A DNA stretch of 64,000 bases from CAVYTF01 sp963771435 (GCA_963771435.1 CAVYTF010000018.1:62001-126000), one strand, 5' to 3'. Counted from the first letter of the stretch, positions 24,315 through 33,208 are shown. The notes: generated by a model not told the origin, from the letters alone. A program made the numbers and translations.

Positions 24315-25205
24315 ATGAAAGTATTTGTTACAGGAGCCACTGGCTTCATTGGAACTGCCATTGTGCAGGAATTGTTAGGCGCAGGCTACCAGGTGCTGGG
24401 GCTTGCCCGTTCGGAAGAAAACGCTGCAAAGCTTTTAGCAGCAGGCGCTGAGGTTCACAAAGGTGATCTTCAGGATCTGGACAGCCTGCGCAGCGGAGCG
24501 GCAGCTTCGGATGGCGTAATTCATGCAGGGTTCATCCATGACTTTACCAGGTTTGCGGAGGTTTGTGAAATAGACAAGCTGGCTATTGAGGCTATTGGCG
24601 AGGTGCTTTCAGGCTCCGATCGTCCGTTTATCGTTACGTCAGGTACTGCGTTTGTGAGGCCAGGTCAATTAGCAGCAGAAAATATGATGGTTCCTCCCGG
24701 CCCTCATCCCCGGAAATCAGAAGAGGCAGCAGATGCTGCGGCTGCTCTTGGCGTTCGCGTTTCGGTGATCCGTCTTTCACCTTCCGTTCACGGCGAAGGC
24801 GACCATCACGGGTTTGTGCCTATATTGATCAGGACCGCCCGTGAAAAAGGCATCTCAGCCTATACAGGCGAGGGGCAAAACCGCTGGAATGGCGTGCACA
24901 GGCTTGACGCAGCGCACCTGTACAGGCTTGCATTGGAGAACGCCACTAAAGGAACAAGGTTTCATGCTGTTGCCGAAGGGGAGATCCCGCTAAAAACTGT
25001 TGCGGAGGCTATTGGCAAAATGCTCGATATCCCCGTAATATCTATTGCTCCCGAAAAAGCAGCAGAGCATTTTGGCTGGTTTGCCCGTTTCGCTGCCATA
25101 GACTGCCCGGCATCAAGTAAAATAACCCAGGAAAACCTCGGTTGGCATCCATCACATCCAACCCTTCTTGCTGATCTGGAAGCGGGAGTTTATTCTAAAA
25201 TCTAA
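24315..25205 (+). CDS. Atypical/extended SDR family NAD(P)-dependent epimerase-like protein
   Basis: 296 residues. The dinucleotide motif is at the N-terminus, VFVTGATGFIGTAIVQELL. The classical YxxxK is not evident (the region reads GPHPRKSEEAADAAAALG), as in atypical SDRs related to NmrA or dihydroflavonol reductase-like proteins. It is cytoplasmic. An AraC regulator gene follows 53 bp downstream, and then an MDR oxidoreductase. The three probably act in one inducible detoxification-type pathway, which is inferred from context only. Confidence 0.8.
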   Translation: MKVFVTGATGFIGTAIVQELLGAGYQVLGLARSEENAAKLLAAGAEVHKGDLQDLDSLRSGAAASDGVIHAGFIHDFTRFAEVCEIDKLAIEAIGEVLSGSDRPFIVTSGTAFVRPGQLAAENMMVPPGPHPRKSEEAADAAAALGVRVSVIRLSPSVHGEGDHHGFVPILIRTAREKGISAYTGEGQNRWNGVHRLDAAHLYRLALENATKGTRFHAVAEGEIPLKTVAEAIGKMLDIPVISIAPEKAAEHFGWFARFAAIDCPASSKITQENLGWHPSHPTLLADLEAGVYSKI

Positions 25206-25258
25206 AAAAGTAGATAGGGCGCTTTAAACAGTGTAACAAAAATAAGTATCATTGTAAC

Positions 25259-26176
25259 ATGGCAAGCACTCAACCATACCGGATAAAAACAATAAGCGAA
25301 TACCACCAGGCGATGGGGCTTCCAAAACCTGAGCACCCATTGATCACCGTGATAGATTTTGAAGCCATTAAAAGGTTGCCTGCGAACAAGCCGCTAAGTT
25401 TGATATTTGATTTTTATTCCATCTCGCTTAAAAAGAATTTCAGCGCCAAGATGAAATATGGGCAGCAGCAATATGATTTTGATGAAGGCATTATGTTTTT
25501 TATGTCTCCGGGCCAGGTTTTTGGAATCGAGACCAATAACAATGAAACAATAAAACATTCGGGATGGATGTTACTCGTCCATCCTGATTTTTTTTGGAAT
25601 ACGCCTTTGGCTAAAGCCATAAAGAAATACGAATATTTCAGTTATTCGGTGCATGAGGCATTGTTTCTTTCAGACAAAGAAGAAACAATGATCATAAACA
25701 TCATGCAGAATATGCAGCAGGAATACCATACAAACATTGATAAATTCAGCCAGGACATCATTATTGCACAACTGGAAGTATTGCTCAATTATTCCGAACG
25801 ATTTTATCACCGCCAGTTCATAACCCGCAAAATAACTAACCACCAGATACTTGACCGTTTGGAAGATATATTAACAGACTATTTCAACGATGACCTGGTT
25901 AAAAAAGGCTTGCCCACTGTTCAATACATTGCCGAAACCTTAAATGTATCACCCATTTATTTAAGCAGCTTATTGAAAGTACTGACAGGCCAAAGCACCC
26001 AGCATCACATACACGACAAACTGATTGAAAAGGCAAAGGAAAAGCTATCAACAACTGATCTTTCCGTTAGTGAAATTGCTTACGAATTGGGTTTTGAACA
26101 TCCGCAGTCATTCAGCAAACTATTCAAAATAAAAACCAACCTTTCCCCTTTGGAATTCAGGCAGTCGTTTAATTGA
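25259..26176 (+). CDS. AraC-family transcriptional regulator
   Basis: 305 residues. The C-terminal ~100 residues carry two helix-turn-helix motifs of the AraC/XylS type: VQYIAETLNVSPIYLSSLLK and VSEIAYELGFEHPQSFSKLF, followed by SPLEFRQSF. The N-terminal half is a cupin-like sensor (MFFMSPGQVFGIETNN). It lies between the SDR gene and the MDR oxidoreductase gene, all on the plus strand. It probably regulates one or both in response to an unknown small molecule. Confidence 0.92.
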   Translation: MASTQPYRIKTISEYHQAMGLPKPEHPLITVIDFEAIKRLPANKPLSLIFDFYSISLKKNFSAKMKYGQQQYDFDEGIMFFMSPGQVFGIETNNNETIKHSGWMLLVHPDFFWNTPLAKAIKKYEYFSYSVHEALFLSDKEETMIINIMQNMQQEYHTNIDKFSQDIIIAQLEVLLNYSERFYHRQFITRKITNHQILDRLEDILTDYFNDDLVKKGLPTVQYIAETLNVSPIYLSSLLKVLTGQSTQHHIHDKLIEKAKEKLSTTDLSVSEIAYELGFEHPQSFSKLFKIKTNLSPLEFRQSFN

Positions 26177-26234
26177 CAAATTTCCTCCCTGTCATGCCCA
26201 GGCTTCATAATTTTGCTTAATAAAACAAAGAAAA

Positions 26235-27209
26235 ATGAAAGCAGCAGTAGTTTATCACAGGGGCGAAATGCCACAATACACAGACAATTTTCCTGAACCT
26301 GTAGTTCAAAATGAGGATGAGCTTTTGATCACCGTGAAAGCTGTGGCGATCAAACATCTTGACAAAGCAAGGGCAAGCGGCAAGCATTATTCTGCTGATA
26401 TGGATAAACAAAGCGCTACAGTAATTGGCGGTGATGGTGTTGGCCTGCTTGAAGATGGCACAAGGGTTTTTGCTTTAGGCGTCAGCGGCATGATGGCAGA
26501 AAAAGCAACCATCGATAAAAACAGGATGGTAAAGTTACCTGATGGCATTGATGATGCTACTGCGGCAGCGTTGCCAAACGCACTTGCTGGTTCTGCATTA
26601 GCGCTTCGTTTCAAAGCGGGTATGCAAACCGAGGAAACGGTTTTAATAAATGGTGCTACCGGGTTTACCGGTAAAGTGGCCGTCCAGGTAGCCAAATATT
26701 ATGGTGCAGGGAAAGTAATTGTTACCGGCAGGAATGAACGATCATTACAATTACTATTAGCATTGGGGGCAAACGAAATAGTTTCCGTGAAACAGGATGA
26801 TGAAAAATTCATTGCCAAAATAAAAGAGATACATAACAGCACGCCCATTGACATTATTATTGATTACCTGTGGGGGCACACCGCAGAAATGATCCTTGCT
26901 GCATTAAAAGGGCACGGCTCTTTTACGCATAAAACAAGATTTATCTCAATTGGTGGTATGACGGGTGACAACATTCAATTATCATCAGAAATTTTAAGAA
27001 GTTCTGACCTTCAGTTGCGAGGTTCCGGCATAGGTAGCTGGACAAAAGACGAGTTGCAGAAACTGTTTACTGAAATGATCCCTGAAATGTTTCAACTGGC
27101 TGCCGAAAATAAATTAAAAGTTGAAACGGTTAAAGTTGCCCTCGAAGACATTGAAAGAATATGGGAAATGGAAATGCCGGATGGGAAAAGATGGGTGGTA
27201 ACAATGTGA
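26235..27209 (+). CDS. MDR-family zinc-independent quinone oxidoreductase-like protein
   Basis: 324 residues. The medium-chain dehydrogenase/reductase fold shows the GroES-like N-terminus (ELLITVKAVAIKHLDKARAS) and the nucleotide motif VLINGATGFTGKVAVQVAK, with GATGFTG in place of the usual GAAGGVG. No zinc-ligand cysteines are seen, which fits quinone oxidoreductase types using NADPH. Asp/Glu-rich surface sequences are unremarkable. It is 58 bp downstream of the AraC gene and probably cotranscribed with or regulated by it. Confidence 0.82.
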   Translation: MKAAVVYHRGEMPQYTDNFPEPVVQNEDELLITVKAVAIKHLDKARASGKHYSADMDKQSATVIGGDGVGLLEDGTRVFALGVSGMMAEKATIDKNRMVKLPDGIDDATAAALPNALAGSALALRFKAGMQTEETVLINGATGFTGKVAVQVAKYYGAGKVIVTGRNERSLQLLLALGANEIVSVKQDDEKFIAKIKEIHNSTPIDIIIDYLWGHTAEMILAALKGHGSFTHKTRFISIGGMTGDNIQLSSEILRSSDLQLRGSGIGSWTKDELQKLFTEMIPEMFQLAAENKLKVETVKVALEDIERIWEMEMPDGKRWVVTM

Positions 27210-27277
27210 AAGAAGAAGGATCGCTAATAAAAAAACACTGATAAAGACGGCCATTGAGTGAAATTAATCCTACTTTT

Positions 27278-28111
27278 ATGGCGCGAAAACTAAAGCCGCA
27301 TGTCATGAGAGGTTGTTTTTTATTTATTTCCTGTGCCATTTTAATGGTATGCTTTTCATCCTGCTGGAAAGACGACACACCGCCTGTCGTTTATGTTGGT
27401 GGCACAGGCTTGCAGTTGACCCGTATACAACAGGGCACTGATCCAGCAACAGATACTGTTTTTAAGATCATCTATAACGGAAATAATATTTCGAGGATAT
27501 ACGACAGCATTTTTGCAGGGTCATTTGCTTTTACTGATGCTCTTAACGTATTCTACAATGGCGACCTATTGCAAAGCGTTTCAGACCTCAATGGGGGCTT
27601 GAGCGCAACCTATAGCTATGATCCCGCAATGCGGTTGAAGGAAATAGACATTAATTTCTTTGGCGAAATTGACAATTATTATTACACCTATACAGGCAAT
27701 AATGTCTCACAAAAAAGATGGTTCAGCGATTTTAGCAAGGGCACCAAGCCTGTGTTGTACCAGACATCAAACTACACCGTGACAAATGGTAATATCACTG
27801 AAGCAAAAACATACGACTCGCTTAACACACTGACCTCAGATGTTACTTTCACTTATAACAGCCAACCCCATGCTGCTCTTTTCAAGCAATTAGCACTTCT
27901 TGACCTGGGCGATTTTTTGTTCCTGAACGATTTTGAAGGTTTCGGGATCGGCGGCTGCGATACTTATTTTAACGCGAATATGATGGCAGGTTATACTAAC
28001 GGCTCCAACAATACCAGTTTCCCCAATACCCTGAATGCAAACCAAATGCCTTTAGAGATAATTGATAAGGCCTCTGAATATACGTTTACGTGGCAGTTTT
28101 CTTATTGGTAA
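27278..28111 (+). CDS. Lipoprotein of unknown function
   Basis: About 277 residues from ATG 27278 (MARKLKPHVMRGCFLF). ATG 27305 is also possible and gives a compact signal. A lipobox is visible as MVCFSSC, followed by WKDDTPP, so the mature lipoprotein starts at that Cys. The mature part contains tyrosine-rich segments (YYTYTGNNVSQKRW, TYNSQPHAALF) resembling the YD/DUF4595-like repeats of Bacteroidota lipoproteins. A domain of beta-strands is likely. It may sit on the outer membrane. An in-frame TTG further upstream (27254) is an unlikely start. It is convergent with the outer-membrane protein gene. Confidence 0.65.
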   Translation: MARKLKPHVMRGCFLFISCAILMVCFSSCWKDDTPPVVYVGGTGLQLTRIQQGTDPATDTVFKIIYNGNNISRIYDSIFAGSFAFTDALNVFYNGDLLQSVSDLNGGLSATYSYDPAMRLKEIDINFFGEIDNYYYTYTGNNVSQKRWFSDFSKGTKPVLYQTSNYTVTNGNITEAKTYDSLNTLTSDVTFTYNSQPHAALFKQLALLDLGDFLFLNDFEGFGIGGCDTYFNANMMAGYTNGSNNTSFPNTLNANQMPLEIIDKASEYTFTWQFSYW

Positions 28112-28148
28112 AAGCCTTTTGAGCAACAAAGAGATCTTCGCTCGCCTA

Positions 28149-29996
28149 TCAATAAATGCCATTGTTACTGTTTGTGTTGGATTGCACTATATCGGGCGCG
28201 CTTACATAATTGCTGTTGTACCTGAAAATGAGATCAGTGGAAAGGGTTACCTGGAAGGAATTATTACCCTGTACATATCGTGGGAAATAAATAAGGCGCA
28301 GTTCTATGGTTCCAAAAACGAAATTTTCATTGCGGGTGCGCACTCCGCCGCCAATGGCGCCGTAGAGACCGGAAGAACCCGGTGTGCCGTTTTCATGGGT
28401 CAGTAAACTTGCGTTCCCAAAAGCAAAGGGGGCGAATTTGAAACCTAATAATTTGTAGCGTAAAAAGGAGAATGTTTCTGCGTAGAGGCTTATCCTGTTA
28501 TTGCCGGTCGCAGAGTCTGAATTGAAATTCCGCAGGCCATAATTATTATTAATATACAAAGGGTCGAGGCCTATGCGGTTGTATAATCCGGAATAGCTGA
28601 AATTTATATATTCCCTCAATTTCATGTTGCCATATTCAAAAAGCTTACTGAAAAACCCTACACCGGCTAGGAGGGTGGCATCCTGCAGTTGGCCGGCATT
28701 TAAAAAGCCGCCCATTCTCAGGAAGTACTGGGTGAAGCTACCTCCTTTGGTTACAAAATATCGGTTGGCATTTATGCCTGCATAAGACCTGTTTAAATTT
28801 AACTGCCTGTACCAACCGGTGGTTACCGATACATTATAACCGATGGGAACATCTTCTGTAGTTCCGAATCCATATATGTAGTTGGTCTTGTAAAATTCTT
28901 GCCGGAAGAAAGTGACCTGCCCCAGCACTGCCTGTTTATCATCGTAGCGGAAATTATAAGTGCCCTGCGTTTGCTCGGGCGATTCAAAAAAACTGTTTTT
29001 AAAATAACGCAGTGCCACAAAATGTTTGTCTTTAAAAGACTTGTTGAGCTTGTATTTTACAACATCGAGGTTGTAGCCAAGCCATGCATCCTGAATGTTA
29101 TAACCATAATTGTAAAAGGAAATAGGCGCCTCCATATAGCTGTTAAAGGTTTGGTTTTTGCCGATGGTGAGCGCACCGGCATAATGGGCGTAAGGCGACA
29201 CAAGGGGCATTTGCAGGGAGAACAACAGGTCATGTTCATCTGTCATGCCATTATAGAGGTCAGGCGAAATGGTGGAATAACCTGCGGCAAGATTTATAAA
29301 ACTGTGCCTTATGCTGGTTTTAGTGTATAGAAATGAATAGCCCATATCTGGCGAGCGGTTGTTTTGAAGCGCGCTGCTCACCACGACTTTTTGTCCCATG
29401 CCCAAGATGTTGGCATCGCCGACCGAGACCTGGTAGTTGCCGGGTGCAAAACTAGCTACTGAACCCGTGAGGCTAAAGAGGTCTTTGGTAACAATGACAA
29501 GGTCAACAGAATCGGGGTTGCCGGGGATGGGCGTCACCAATATCCTTGCGTCCTGTATAAACTCCAGGGAGCGGTAATAAGTTTCGTTGTCGGCTACTTT
29601 ATAAGCATCCAAAGGAGTGTTTTCTTCCAGGAACAGGTTGTCGCGCACTACCCATTCTTTTGTTTTGGTGTGCAGTTTATTCAGCAGTTTGGTGCCGAAA
29701 TAATTACTTCTTTTTGCTGTATCGGTAAAGGACTGGTCAAAACCGAACTCTTTAAAAGTAATATGCCTTATAATTTTACCCTCGTAAGGCAGAAAGGGGG
29801 CTTGGCCTTTTGTTTTGATGACCGCGGAATCGCCGGGGTGCCTTGAAACTGCATTTAGGGCAAACGCGAAAATGTTGTTCAGCCTGCTTTTGTGCGTGGT
29901 GGCAGTATCAATTTTTTGGGCTGATGTGTGCAGGCAAAACAAAACAGCAAAACCAACAAGCAAGAGATGTTTAGATATAAGTATGGAAGCATTCAA
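28149..29996 (-). CDS. Outer-membrane beta-barrel protein, BamA/TamA-like
   Basis: 615 residues with a signal sequence (MNASILISKHLLLVGFAVLF, ending near SAQ). Residues about 70-190 contain a POTRA-like segment (GKIIRHITFKEFGFDQSF and LEFIQDARILVTPIPGNPD). From about 200 onward there are alternating aromatic beta-strands with turns every 10-15 residues. The C-terminus has FGTIELRLIYFPRY and a final strand FQVTLSTDLIFRYN. This is the layout of an outer-membrane protein of the surface-antigen/BamA type, but with fewer POTRA repeats than BamA itself. Substrate or partner is unknown. Confidence 0.7.
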   Translation of the reverse strand: MNASILISKHLLLVGFAVLFCLHTSAQKIDTATTHKSRLNNIFAFALNAVSRHPGDSAVIKTKGQAPFLPYEGKIIRHITFKEFGFDQSFTDTAKRSNYFGTKLLNKLHTKTKEWVVRDNLFLEENTPLDAYKVADNETYYRSLEFIQDARILVTPIPGNPDSVDLVIVTKDLFSLTGSVASFAPGNYQVSVGDANILGMGQKVVVSSALQNNRSPDMGYSFLYTKTSIRHSFINLAAGYSTISPDLYNGMTDEHDLLFSLQMPLVSPYAHYAGALTIGKNQTFNSYMEAPISFYNYGYNIQDAWLGYNLDVVKYKLNKSFKDKHFVALRYFKNSFFESPEQTQGTYNFRYDDKQAVLGQVTFFRQEFYKTNYIYGFGTTEDVPIGYNVSVTTGWYRQLNLNRSYAGINANRYFVTKGGSFTQYFLRMGGFLNAGQLQDATLLAGVGFFSKLFEYGNMKLREYINFSYSGLYNRIGLDPLYINNNYGLRNFNSDSATGNNRISLYAETFSFLRYKLLGFKFAPFAFGNASLLTHENGTPGSSGLYGAIGGGVRTRNENFVFGTIELRLIYFPRYVQGNNSFQVTLSTDLIFRYNSNYVSAPDIVQSNTNSNNGIY

Positions 29997-30062
29997 ATTA
30001 CAGGTTAAGAATTTTCATGCTTAATAAAAACAAGGATCATGCCTTGTTTAAAAAAGATGGAA

Positions 30063-30114
30063 CTTTCCGCCGCTCTTCCCTTCCTTCCCAACAGCATTCT
30101 TATAAATTTATTGG
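30063..30114. repeat. Dispersed 52-bp repeat, copy A
   Basis: It begins CTTTCCGCCGCTCTTCCCTT and ends ATAAATTTATTGG. Copy B at 30499-30550 is the same length and appears identical. Related copies are at 31338-31359 (first 22 bp), 33130-33154 (last 25 bp), 33826-33876 (51 bp) and 34221-34253 (last ~33 bp, diverged). All lie between small genes of this island. Confidence 0.92.
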
Positions 30115-30143
30115 ATTAAAAAAGATGAAACTTTGTGTGGTTC

Positions 30144-30428
30144 TTATTCTTTAGTTTCAATAAAATTAAAAAATAATTTACGGAACACTTCAAGAGAATG
30201 ATGATCACTTGCAGAATAAAAGCGAATTAATCTTGGCCAATTGACATCATCTTTCGATTCAAAATGTTTATTGACGAAATCTCTAAAGTCAGATAAAATA
30301 TTATTCGTTTCTTCATTTGCTGAACCATAATTATAACCAGTAAGAAAAAGACTAAGATCTTCAACATTATTGACACAAAACATCGCTGGACGATCTAATA
30401 CCGCTTTAATAAATTCTATAAATTCCAA
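30144..30428 (-). CDS. Small protein resembling immunity-type families
   Basis: 94 residues: MEFIEFIKAVLDRPAMFCVN, then LSLFLTGYNYG, later DVNWPRLIRFYSASDHHSLE. The pattern RPxMF, L-xx-FLxGY, F-xx-FV, W-xx-I and F-xx-L resembles small immunity-like proteins (RPGMY...FLxGY type) found in polymorphic toxin loci. This is by eye and not proven. There is no signal peptide, so it is cytoplasmic. It is flanked by repeat copies A and B, with no toxin gene next to it. Confidence 0.5.
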   Translation of the reverse strand: MEFIEFIKAVLDRPAMFCVNNVEDLSLFLTGYNYGSANEETNNILSDFRDFVNKHFESKDDVNWPRLIRFYSASDHHSLEVFRKLFFNFIETKE

Positions 30429-30498
30429 TTTATTTGAATTTTATTGTTTTAGCACCTTCAAATCTTAACCCAATCTCCTTCCACCAAAAGAGCTACCC

Positions 30499-30550
30499 CT
30501 TTCCGCCGCTCTTCCCTTCCTTCCCAACAGCATTCTTATAAATTTATTGG
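30499..30550. repeat. Dispersed 52-bp repeat, copy B
   Basis: Same 52-bp sequence as at 30063-30114, lying between the two minus-strand genes of the island. Confidence 0.92.
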
Positions 30551-30583
30551 GTGAGATTGCAAATCTAGAACAGCAAGGATCTT

Positions 30584-31300
30584 TTATTTGAGTGAATAAC
30601 TTGTCATTTTATTGTAAAGTATACTATCTTCTTTAGAACTTTCATCAATAAAAACTTTAGTAAGATCATAAGAATCATCTAAGCTTTTTAATGATGTCAC
30701 CAACCCTATCATCTTTCGGTCAATAATCTTTGTTTTTTGTTTTGCTTCTTTGAAATCACCCAGGTCATCTACAGCATGAATCAATAAATATGATGAAATC
30801 GTCAACGTCTGCTTTAAAACATCATAATATTGGTAAAGACTTACTGAATGCACACTATCAGGTTCCTGTTCACATTCGCAGCTATAATCCAAAGAAACAA
30901 GTATAGTCTTTTTTGTAGGTGGGTTTATTTTGTAATTATATTCATAAAATCTGCTACAAAAATTACCTCCTTCATTAATTGTGAGAACATCGTCTTTAAC
31001 ATACATATTGCCAAACCTACCCAAATGAAAATCTGGAGATGAATCAATGATTGTTAAGTCTCTTCCCGTAGTACTAAATATGAATAATTTCACTTCATGT
31101 TCCTTATATCTAATTGAATCGTAGCCTAAAACCGCAAAATAAACTCCATCTGTAGTTTTTATAGTATCAAATTCATTTATAGCCCATTTTGGTCCAATCA
31201 TCTTCTTTATCGAATCAATCAATCCCTTGCTTTGTCCAAACCCATTAAACGGTTTTGAAATAATGGAAAGAATAATAATGGGTAATAAAAAAATTTTCAC
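30584..31300 (-). CDS. Exported protein of unknown function
   Basis: 238 residues with signal peptide MKIFLLPIIILSIISKPFNG, cleaved near GFGQ. The mature part is a mixed alpha/beta sequence (FDTIKTTDGVYFAVLGYDSI, VLTINEGGNFCSRFYEYNYK) with a cysteine cluster YSCECEQEPD. No family is recognised. It lies in the repeat-bounded island between copy B and partial copy C of the 52-bp repeat. AT-rich composition suggests acquired DNA. Confidence 0.6.
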   Translation of the reverse strand: MKIFLLPIIILSIISKPFNGFGQSKGLIDSIKKMIGPKWAINEFDTIKTTDGVYFAVLGYDSIRYKEHEVKLFIFSTTGRDLTIIDSSPDFHLGRFGNMYVKDDVLTINEGGNFCSRFYEYNYKINPPTKKTILVSLDYSCECEQEPDSVHSVSLYQYYDVLKQTLTISSYLLIHAVDDLGDFKEAKQKTKIIDRKMIGLVTSLKSLDDSYDLTKVFIDESSKEDSILYNKMTSYSLK

Positions 31301-31337
31301 TGTGTAATGTTTATTTGTTCCTTAATTACAAATCCCC

Positions 31338-31359
31338 CTTTCCGCCGCTCTTCCCTTCC
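31338..31359. repeat. Partial copy C of the dispersed repeat
   Basis: The first 22 bp of the 52-bp repeat, joined directly to unrelated sequence that leads into the 21-bp array. Confidence 0.7.
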
Positions 31360-31374
31360 AAAACCCCCGACTTT

Positions 31375-31626
31375 GTAAAGTTTCACTCAAAGTTTGTAAA
31401 GTTTGCCTCAAAAGCTGCAAAGTCAGGGACAAACTTTATAAAGAAAAAGATTTTTCTTGTAAAGAAAACGAAAAACCTTGTAAAGTTTTCGGGAAAAGCT
31501 GCAAAGTCAGAGGCAAACTTTGTAAAGAAAACGGGAAATCTTATAAAGAAAATCTTTTTCTTTATAAAGAAAGGGAAAGACTTTATAAAGTTTGGGTGAA
31601 AAGCTACAAAGTCTGCCCCGGGAGCT
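31375..31626. repeat. 21-bp tandem array with CTTTRTAAAG palindromes
   Basis: Twelve consecutive 21-bp units from 31375, each beginning RYAAAG (GTAAAG, ATAAAG, GCAAAG, ACAAAG) and most ending CTT or GCT. A weaker thirteenth runs to 31647. Unit junctions form short palindromes such as CTTTATAAAG and CTTTGTAAAG. The middle of the units varies, so the period is conserved better than the sequence. The array ends about 120 bp upstream of the ATG at 31750. A Lys/Phe-rich open frame across it is just translated repeat. Confidence 0.9.
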
Positions 31627-31749
31627 GCAAAACTGCCTTTTTGCCCCTTTGGGAGAAATTTTTTCTAAAAAAATCCACCTGCATATTGTTTAAATTTAAA
31701 AAGTTTTTTATTTTTGTTTTCATTAAATAACCCCCCAAAATTTAAAAAA

Positions 31750-32415
31750 ATGATAAGGCCGTCTCACTGCTCTTTAGCTTTTAAAGACCTGCCCATTGCT
31801 GCCAAAACCCTGTTTGGCCCCGGCGTTTATAACGGCATAGGCAACAACTCAAAAGTATTTGCAAACCCCACTGTGCAGCCTGCTGACCTGCAAGCGGCAA
31901 ACGACGACCTGATATCTAAGGCACAGTTGGCGGCGGGTGGCGACCATGGCCTTGTGGCTGCCATGCACGACAGCGAAAACGCCTGGGAAGTTATATACGG
32001 CAGTGCGGCATTATTCGTGGATACAGTGGCACAAGGCACCGAAGCCACTATAAGGCTGGGAGGTTTTGAGCCAACTGATACTGAAATTCCTGATGTTACA
32101 AACCCTTTGGCAGCAACAATTAAAGTATTAAAGGTGAATGCCGCATTGGGCAGTTTTCATGTAGAATTATTTTCAATGATGCATGTTGCCGGGTTCCTTT
32201 ATATTGTTTCCACCACTGCCGCTGTGCCTGTGTTTGTGAACAACCAATTTTTGTTGTCTGCAAACCCCACGGTGATAGCGATGATAGCAGACACGCACCG
32301 CAAAGTTGATTTTTATAACCTGCCTGCCAGCCAAACTTTTTATTTAAGCATCGTGGCTTTTAACACAGCGGGCATGGGTGCGGTTACTCAGCCGGTGCTG
32401 ATAAAAGTGCTGTAA
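31750..32415 (+). CDS. Orphan protein, helical N-terminus plus FN3/Ig-like C-terminus
   Basis: 221 residues from ATG 31750 (MIRPSHCSLAFKDLPIAAKT). Upstream in-frame codons back to TTG 31714 overlap leader DNA and are unlikely. The N-terminal half is helical (LQAANDDLISKAQLAAGGDH, WEVIYGSAALFVDTVAQGTE). The C-terminal ~100 residues end in beta-strands (QTFYLSIVAFNTAGMGAVTQ), typical of a fibronectin III-like domain. There is no signal peptide and no catalytic motif. It is the third gene of this general plan in the window that sits directly behind a phased repeat array. A terminator follows at 32436. Confidence 0.6.
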   Translation: MIRPSHCSLAFKDLPIAAKTLFGPGVYNGIGNNSKVFANPTVQPADLQAANDDLISKAQLAAGGDHGLVAAMHDSENAWEVIYGSAALFVDTVAQGTEATIRLGGFEPTDTEIPDVTNPLAATIKVLKVNAALGSFHVELFSMMHVAGFLYIVSTTAAVPVFVNNQFLLSANPTVIAMIADTHRKVDFYNLPASQTFYLSIVAFNTAGMGAVTQPVLIKVL

Positions 32416-32435
32416 GTTTTGAAAAGATATTTTTG

Positions 32436-32470
32436 AAAGCTGCTGGCTGAAAAGGCTGGCAGCTTTTTTT
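32436..32470 (+). terminator. Intrinsic terminator, first copy of a duplicated module
   Basis: AAAGCTGC (32436-32443) pairs with GCAGCTTT (32459-32466), followed by T-run. The hairpin and the following GTGGGGTATATTTGG are repeated almost exactly at 33158-33208. Confidence 0.8.
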
Positions 32471-32476
32471 GTGGGG

Positions 32477-32484
32477 TATATTTG
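32477..32484 (+). promoter_or_regulatory. -7 box upstream of the lipoprotein gene
   Basis: TATATTTG fits TAnnTTTG and lies 20 bases before the ATG at 32504. An identical box occurs at 33196-33203, 21 bases before the next gene. No clear -33 box is seen. Confidence 0.45.
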
Positions 32485-32503
32485 GTGGGGAAAGAAAGAA
32501 ATT

Positions 32504-33127
32504 ATGAAACGATATTTATTATTATTTGCACTTTTAGTAATGAGTAATTGCATTACACACAATAAAGAGTATTTGAATGCTAAAACTATGATGTATCAAA
32601 ATGTCTCGACAGTATCAAGTATTGATTTATATCAAGATGGAAATTTGAAGTGTTTAATTGATTCTGTAAAAGGAAAAGAATTTGGAAATCGGTTTTCATT
32701 TTATGAAAACTCATACTTGTCAAGCTATTGCTTTATGATAGATTCTGCTCGTGCTTCATACATAGAAACATTTGATTCAGTTAGCCATGAAATTATCAGT
32801 GTAGAAGGAAATCCGATTGTGTATAAAACTATTAATGCAGATAGTTACCATGACTCATTGTTTATTCAATATTTAATTACTACTTTTCCATATGACAACA
32901 TTGAATTTCAAATTTCAGACAGTGGAAGAGAATTTAAAAGTATACCTATAAGCAATCCATCTGGTGAATATGTCAGGTTAAAATATTTAAAATCTATCAA
33001 TTATTTTAAGAATACAAAATCTATCAGTCGTTTTTATGTAATAGCAAAATTTACGGGGAGATTGAAAGATACAAAAGAAATAAAAACCTATACTGATACT
33101 ATTGATTTATCTAAAAGGATACAATAG
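32504..33127 (+). CDS. Lipoprotein of unknown function in accessory island
   Basis: 207 residues from ATG 32504. The signal MKRYLLLFALLVMSNC carries a lipobox VMSNC, with lipidation at that Cys. The open frame extends upstream to 32471, but that would run through the terminator and promoter. The mature part is rich in Ser, Tyr and Ile (SFYENSYLSSYCFMIDSARA) with no known motif. It is very AT-rich. A partial repeat (copy D) follows the stop by 3 bases. Confidence 0.6.
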   Translation: MKRYLLLFALLVMSNCITHNKEYLNAKTMMYQNVSTVSSIDLYQDGNLKCLIDSVKGKEFGNRFSFYENSYLSSYCFMIDSARASYIETFDSVSHEIISVEGNPIVYKTINADSYHDSLFIQYLITTFPYDNIEFQISDSGREFKSIPISNPSGEYVRLKYLKSINYFKNTKSISRFYVIAKFTGRLKDTKEIKTYTDTIDLSKRIQ

Positions 33128-33129
33128 AA

Positions 33130-33154
33130 AACAGCATTCTTATAAATTTATTGG
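33130..33154. repeat. Partial copy D of the dispersed repeat
   Basis: The last 25 bp of the 52-bp repeat (AACAGCATTCTTATAAATTT, ending ATTGG). It starts 3 bases after the lipoprotein stop codon and runs into the second terminator-promoter module. Confidence 0.85.
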
Positions 33155-33157
33155 TTG

Positions 33158-33208
33158 GCTGTTGGCTGAAAAGGCTGGCGGCTTTTTTTGTGGGGTATAT
33201 TTGGGGGA
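33158..33208 (+). repeat. Second copy of the terminator-promoter module
   Basis: About 50 bp nearly identical to 32439-32490. It has the same GGCTGAAAAGGCTGGC hairpin core, T-run, GTGGGG and TATATTTG box (33196-33203). It places a ready-made terminator and promoter in front of the next small gene. Confidence 0.85.

Noticed and set aside
31315..31599. 94-codon Lys/Phe-rich plus-strand ORF
   Set aside because: It translates the 21-bp array and the partial 52-bp repeat. The biased composition follows from the DNA repeat.
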